A stretch of DNA of 21,348 bases from the IMG/VR virus record IMGVR_UViG_3300021964_000663, positions 1 to 21,348 of that record; one strand, given 5' to 3'. Positions 19,110 through 21,348 of this stretch are shown here, piece by piece. The notes under the pieces are model-generated. The model was not told where the DNA came from and ran no database searches. It saw only the letters and a list, made by a program, of their open reading frames with translations. Source of the DNA: a virus. Positions within the stretch are counted from its first letter, which is position 1; every line of letters begins with the position of its first letter. Position numbers and translations under genes: made by a program.

Positions 19110-20585
19110 TTAAAACATACCACTAAATATTTCTAATCCAATTGCACCTATAATACTGTTTAGTTGTCCTTGGGATTGTTCATCTAGTAGTGCTAATTCT
19201 GATTCTCTTTCTAGTGCGGCCATTGCAATGTTATGCGCTCTATCCGCTGCATTTTCTGATGATGTGTTGACCCATGATGCCTCATCTCTCCACTGTTGCC
19301 ATAATGCTGATAGTGCGAAGTTAGAAATATTTAGTAAGTTTTGTGCATCGGTTTGATTTGCCGCATTAATACTTGCAGTATTTGCTGTGTTAATACTTCT
19401 TCTCCACGTTACATTTGATTGGTCTACTAATCTTTGATTCTCTACATTAAATCTTTGTCTTTGGTCTTCAAGCTGTGCGTTGAATTGAGAAATTGTTGCT
19501 TGTCTTTGTGCGTTAGCTTCTGCTACACCTATTTCATTTTGTGCATTTTGAGCAGATATTTTATTAGACTCAGCTACAGCATATTGATTCATAGCATCTT
19601 GCCTTGATGCATTGTTTGTATTAATCTGTGTTTGTAGACTTGTAAAGAACTGGTCAGTTTGTGCTTGGCTTTGTGCGTTAAACTGTAGTGACGCATTTTC
19701 TGCCGCTTGGTCTGTCAATAATGTCTGTTGTCTTAGTTGAATATTTGTTAAACTTGATTGTTGTCTATTGGATAAATTTTGCATATCCATTTGGAAATAT
19801 TGTTGAGCATTTAAAACTGCCGCTTGTTGTCTATTATTTAAATTTTGAAATACGGCCTGTTGATAAAACTGTGCATCAGCTTGAGCAATAGGTATAGATG
19901 ATTGCAATACACCTGTAGCTAGAGCCTCAGCGGCAATACTAGATGCACCTAAACCACGCTGTTGCATGGAGGCATCAACTAGTCTTTTTGCCCCTTGAGC
20001 AAAAGCAGGTAGAGGTTTACCCTCATCGACTGATTGTTGTATAGCTTGGGAAATATTAGCGAGTTGACCTTGAACGGTTGCTTCTGGTGGTAATGCTGTT
20101 AAGTCTTGTTGTTCTGCCACCATTGGTTGAGTTACAGTACCTGTCTCTGCTACCATTTGAGGTACAGCTTGACCTGTCACTGCTTGATATTGTGGAGCAG
20201 ATGTTACTGTTGCTTGTTGAATTTGTGCGGCACTAGGTACTTCTGCTGTAGGAATTGTAGGGGCTACAGTGGTTGTAGGGGTTGGTGCTTGGACTTGTCC
20301 TTCTAGGCCTGGGGTTACTTGTAGTGTACTTGGTGTGACTTGTTGTAAAGCTAATCCAGGAGTAACTGCAGTTCCTGTAGGTAATGTAGGTTGTCTCATA
20401 GCCGCACCGACTTGAGCCTGTACTACTTGAGATGGGTCAGTTAAAGGTTCTTGAACTGTTTGATTTGTTTGTTGAGTTGTTGTAGGTTGCGATGCAGTTG
20501 CATCCATAAAACTCTTATAACTTTCTTCTGTACCGAATACTTCTTGTTGCTCTTGAGATAATTCGGTAAACGGTTTATATGCCAT
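19110..20585 (-). CDS. Gln/Ala-rich internal virion protein, 491 residues
   Basis: Residues about 35-165 are low-complexity Thr/Pro/Gln/Val-rich and probably disordered. Residues about 186-245 hold GKPLPAFAQGAKRLVDA, QQRGLGASSIAAEAL and SIPIAQADAQFY, a run I recall from conserved structural proteins of marine phages. From 245 on, a long Gln/Asn/Ala-rich coiled region contains related units (NLNNRQQAAVLNAQ, NLSNRQQSSLTNIQ), then a C-terminal WQQWRDEASWVN segment and a hydrophobic end (IIGAIGLEIFSGMF). The architecture suggests an elongated helical protein of the internal core or injection apparatus, comparable in slot to T7 gp14. The SD is AAAGGGAG. Confidence 0.65.
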   Translation of the reverse strand: MAYKPFTELSQEQQEVFGTEESYKSFMDATASQPTTTQQTNQTVQEPLTDPSQVVQAQVGAAMRQPTLPTGTAVTPGLALQQVTPSTLQVTPGLEGQVQAPTPTTTVAPTIPTAEVPSAAQIQQATVTSAPQYQAVTGQAVPQMVAETGTVTQPMVAEQQDLTALPPEATVQGQLANISQAIQQSVDEGKPLPAFAQGAKRLVDASMQQRGLGASSIAAEALATGVLQSSIPIAQADAQFYQQAVFQNLNNRQQAAVLNAQQYFQMDMQNLSNRQQSSLTNIQLRQQTLLTDQAAENASLQFNAQSQAQTDQFFTSLQTQINTNNASRQDAMNQYAVAESNKISAQNAQNEIGVAEANAQRQATISQFNAQLEDQRQRFNVENQRLVDQSNVTWRRSINTANTASINAANQTDAQNLLNISNFALSALWQQWRDEASWVNTSSENAADRAHNIAMAALERESELALLDEQSQGQLNSIIGAIGLEIFSGMF

Positions 20586-20782
20586 TATTTACTCCCTTTA
20601 ATTAAGTATGCTTCCATCCACATAATCTTTTCTTTTATTACTGCTATATCCTGTTGTATTTGTGATACAGTATCTGCCTTACGTTCTACTGCATCTAGCC
20701 TTTCTGAAAACATCCCCCAAGTCATACTAATGGTTACTAATAGTACCAGATAGGGTAATATGTTTTTCAGTTCTAATTTCAT
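20585..20782 (-). CDS. Membrane-anchored coiled-coil protein, 65 residues
   Basis: One N-terminal helix (about 8-24, ILPYLVLLVTISMTWG) followed by a heptad-rich coil (RLDAVERKADTVSQIQQDIA) to the end. This N-in, periplasmic-coil topology matches inner-membrane spanins (Rz-like) and small phage membrane-tethered proteins. Its position two genes after the coiled-coil proteins and before virion genes, rather than beside the lysozyme-like gene, weakens the spanin idea. The stop shares one base with the next start; the start overlaps the upstream stop (ATGA). Confidence 0.6.
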   Translation of the reverse strand: MKLELKNILPYLVLLVTISMTWGMFSERLDAVERKADTVSQIQQDIAVIKEKIMWMEAYLIKGSK

Positions 20783-21066
20783 CCGTTTGCTGCCTTCATA
20801 TTAGCAACACGTTCCTCATGTTCTTCCCATGTTTTTGCTAATTGCTTTTCTTTTGCATAATCAGGTTTATCTTTATTAAATGCTATTACCTCATCAACAG
20901 TCATGTTCATCCACTTTTGTCTTTCTTGAAAGTTTCTTTCTGCCCATGTCTCTAATCTATCTAAAAGAAATTTATTATGTATTGTTAATTCTTTATTGTC
21001 TGCTCGTAGTTCTTTGTTATCTTTACGAAGTTTATTAACTTCTTCTTCTAGTTTTTTTATGGACAT
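20779..21066 (-). CDS. Coiled-coil protein, 95 residues
   Basis: AAGGAGA lies 5 nt before ATG 21066, fixing the start there; an in-frame ATG at 21099 would add 11 residues and is not supported by a ribosome site. The first half is a strong coiled coil (KKLEEEVNKLRKDNKELRAD), the second a Trp-containing charged helix (TWAERNFQERQKWMNM, later KTWEEHEERVANMKAANG). No known domain. Three consecutive coiled-coil genes (21083, 20779, 20585) suggest interacting products, possibly of the tail or envelope. Confidence 0.6.
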   Translation of the reverse strand: MSIKKLEEEVNKLRKDNKELRADNKELTIHNKFLLDRLETWAERNFQERQKWMNMTVDEVIAFNKDKPDYAKEKQLAKTWEEHEERVANMKAANG

Positions 21067-21082
21067 ACGTTTCTCCTTTATA

Positions 21083-21348
21083 TTAATTATTGAGGGCATT
21101 GAGGGGGTTATTTAAAGACTTATTAATCTCTAAGTTTAAATTCTCTTCGATTACTTTTAGTTCGTCAAATATTTCTCTTGTATCAGCTTTCTGTCTATCT
21201 TCTACATCATTAACAATTTCAGTAATATGTCTAATGTCATTATTCATCTGTCTTAAATCTGCCTTCATATCATTCTTCAAATCTTTTGCTACATCTGCCA
21301 CAATTGTGATTTCTGCTAGTACAGAATCTATTTCTGATTTCAATACAG
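21083..21348 (-). CDS. Coiled-coil protein, 5' end outside the window
   Basis: The frame is open to the right edge of the window; a TTG at 21343 is the only possible start inside and has no visible ribosome site, so the gene probably begins beyond the edge. The visible 86 residues are almost entirely helical and charged with heptad hydrophobics (DSVLAEITIVADVAKDLKND, DIRHITEIVNDVEDRQK), ending in an Asn/Leu-rich tail. Similar phage proteins resemble small chemotaxis-receptor-like or tail-associated coils, but no assignment is possible. Confidence 0.55.
   Translation of the reverse strand, partial: VLKSEIDSVLAEITIVADVAKDLKNDMKADLRQMNNDIRHITEIVNDVEDRQKADTREIFDELKVIEENLNLEINKSLNNPLNALNN

Noticed and set aside
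21067-21099. Upstream ATG for the 95-residue coiled-coil gene
   Set aside because: AAGGAGA five bases before ATG 21066 fixes the start there; the upstream ATG would overlap the previous gene with no ribosome site.
1-21348. tRNA genes, integrase, insertion sequences, T7-type RNA polymerase
   Set aside because: None recognised on reading both strands. They may exist outside the window.

Overview
This window looks like part of the genome of an AT-rich, tailed, podovirus-like marine bacteriophage. Evidence for a phage: tightly packed genes with 1-20 nt start/stop overlaps, a phage replication set (TOPRIM primase, DnaB-type helicase, family A DNA polymerase, Cas4-like exonuclease), and an oppositely oriented virion and lysis module with a T7 gp16-sized internal protein. 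Evidence for the subgroup: the DNA polymerase carries a DnaJ-like double CxxC zinc insertion between its exonuclease and polymerase domains. From memory, that is a hallmark of the HMO-2011 type of marine podoviruses. The strong A+T bias would suit a low-GC marine alphaproteobacterial host, but that is inference. I see no integrase, tRNA, CRISPR array, insertion sequence or RNA polymerase gene. The promoters I can find are host sigma-70 type.

Layout. (1) 1-3700, plus strand: early small genes, beginning with a partial HNH-like gene cut by the left edge, then a 244-residue unknown gene, a terminator, and chains of tiny overlapping genes. (2) 2575-3064 is a control region. It holds a minus-strand small gene with its own promoter, Shine-Dalgarno (SD) site and terminator, a divergent plus-strand promoter, and an approximately 87-nt RNA leader that can fold into two hairpins closed by a perfect 14-bp stem. 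(3) 3799-12287, plus strand: primase, helicase, polymerase, an SSB-like protein, Cas4-like nuclease, a small PD-(D/E)XK-like nuclease, a DUF3310 (T7 gp1.7-like) protein and several unknown small proteins. (4) 12288-21348, minus strand: transcription runs from the right edge leftwards through coiled-coil and membrane proteins, a Gln/Ala-rich virion protein, further structural proteins, a 1377-residue ejection-type protein, a three-helix holin candidate and an NPGN-type lysozyme-like protein. The two arms meet stop codon to stop codon with no gap.

Regulation visible in the sequence: plus-strand promoters at 822, 2933, 3761 and 8960 share CTTGAC(A/T), a 16-17 bp spacer and a TG-containing element before the -10 box. 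Two of them (2933 and 3761) would start transcripts at or within a few bases of an ATG, implying leaderless translation. A short hairpin (CTTAC-ACA-GTAAG) recurs four times in the early/replication arm, both between and inside genes. Many genes use the SD context AGAAAGGA. Together the plus arm replicates and recombines the phage DNA, and the minus arm builds the DNA-injection part of the virion and lyses the cell.

All identifications come from reading motifs and from remembered family features; no database search was possible.
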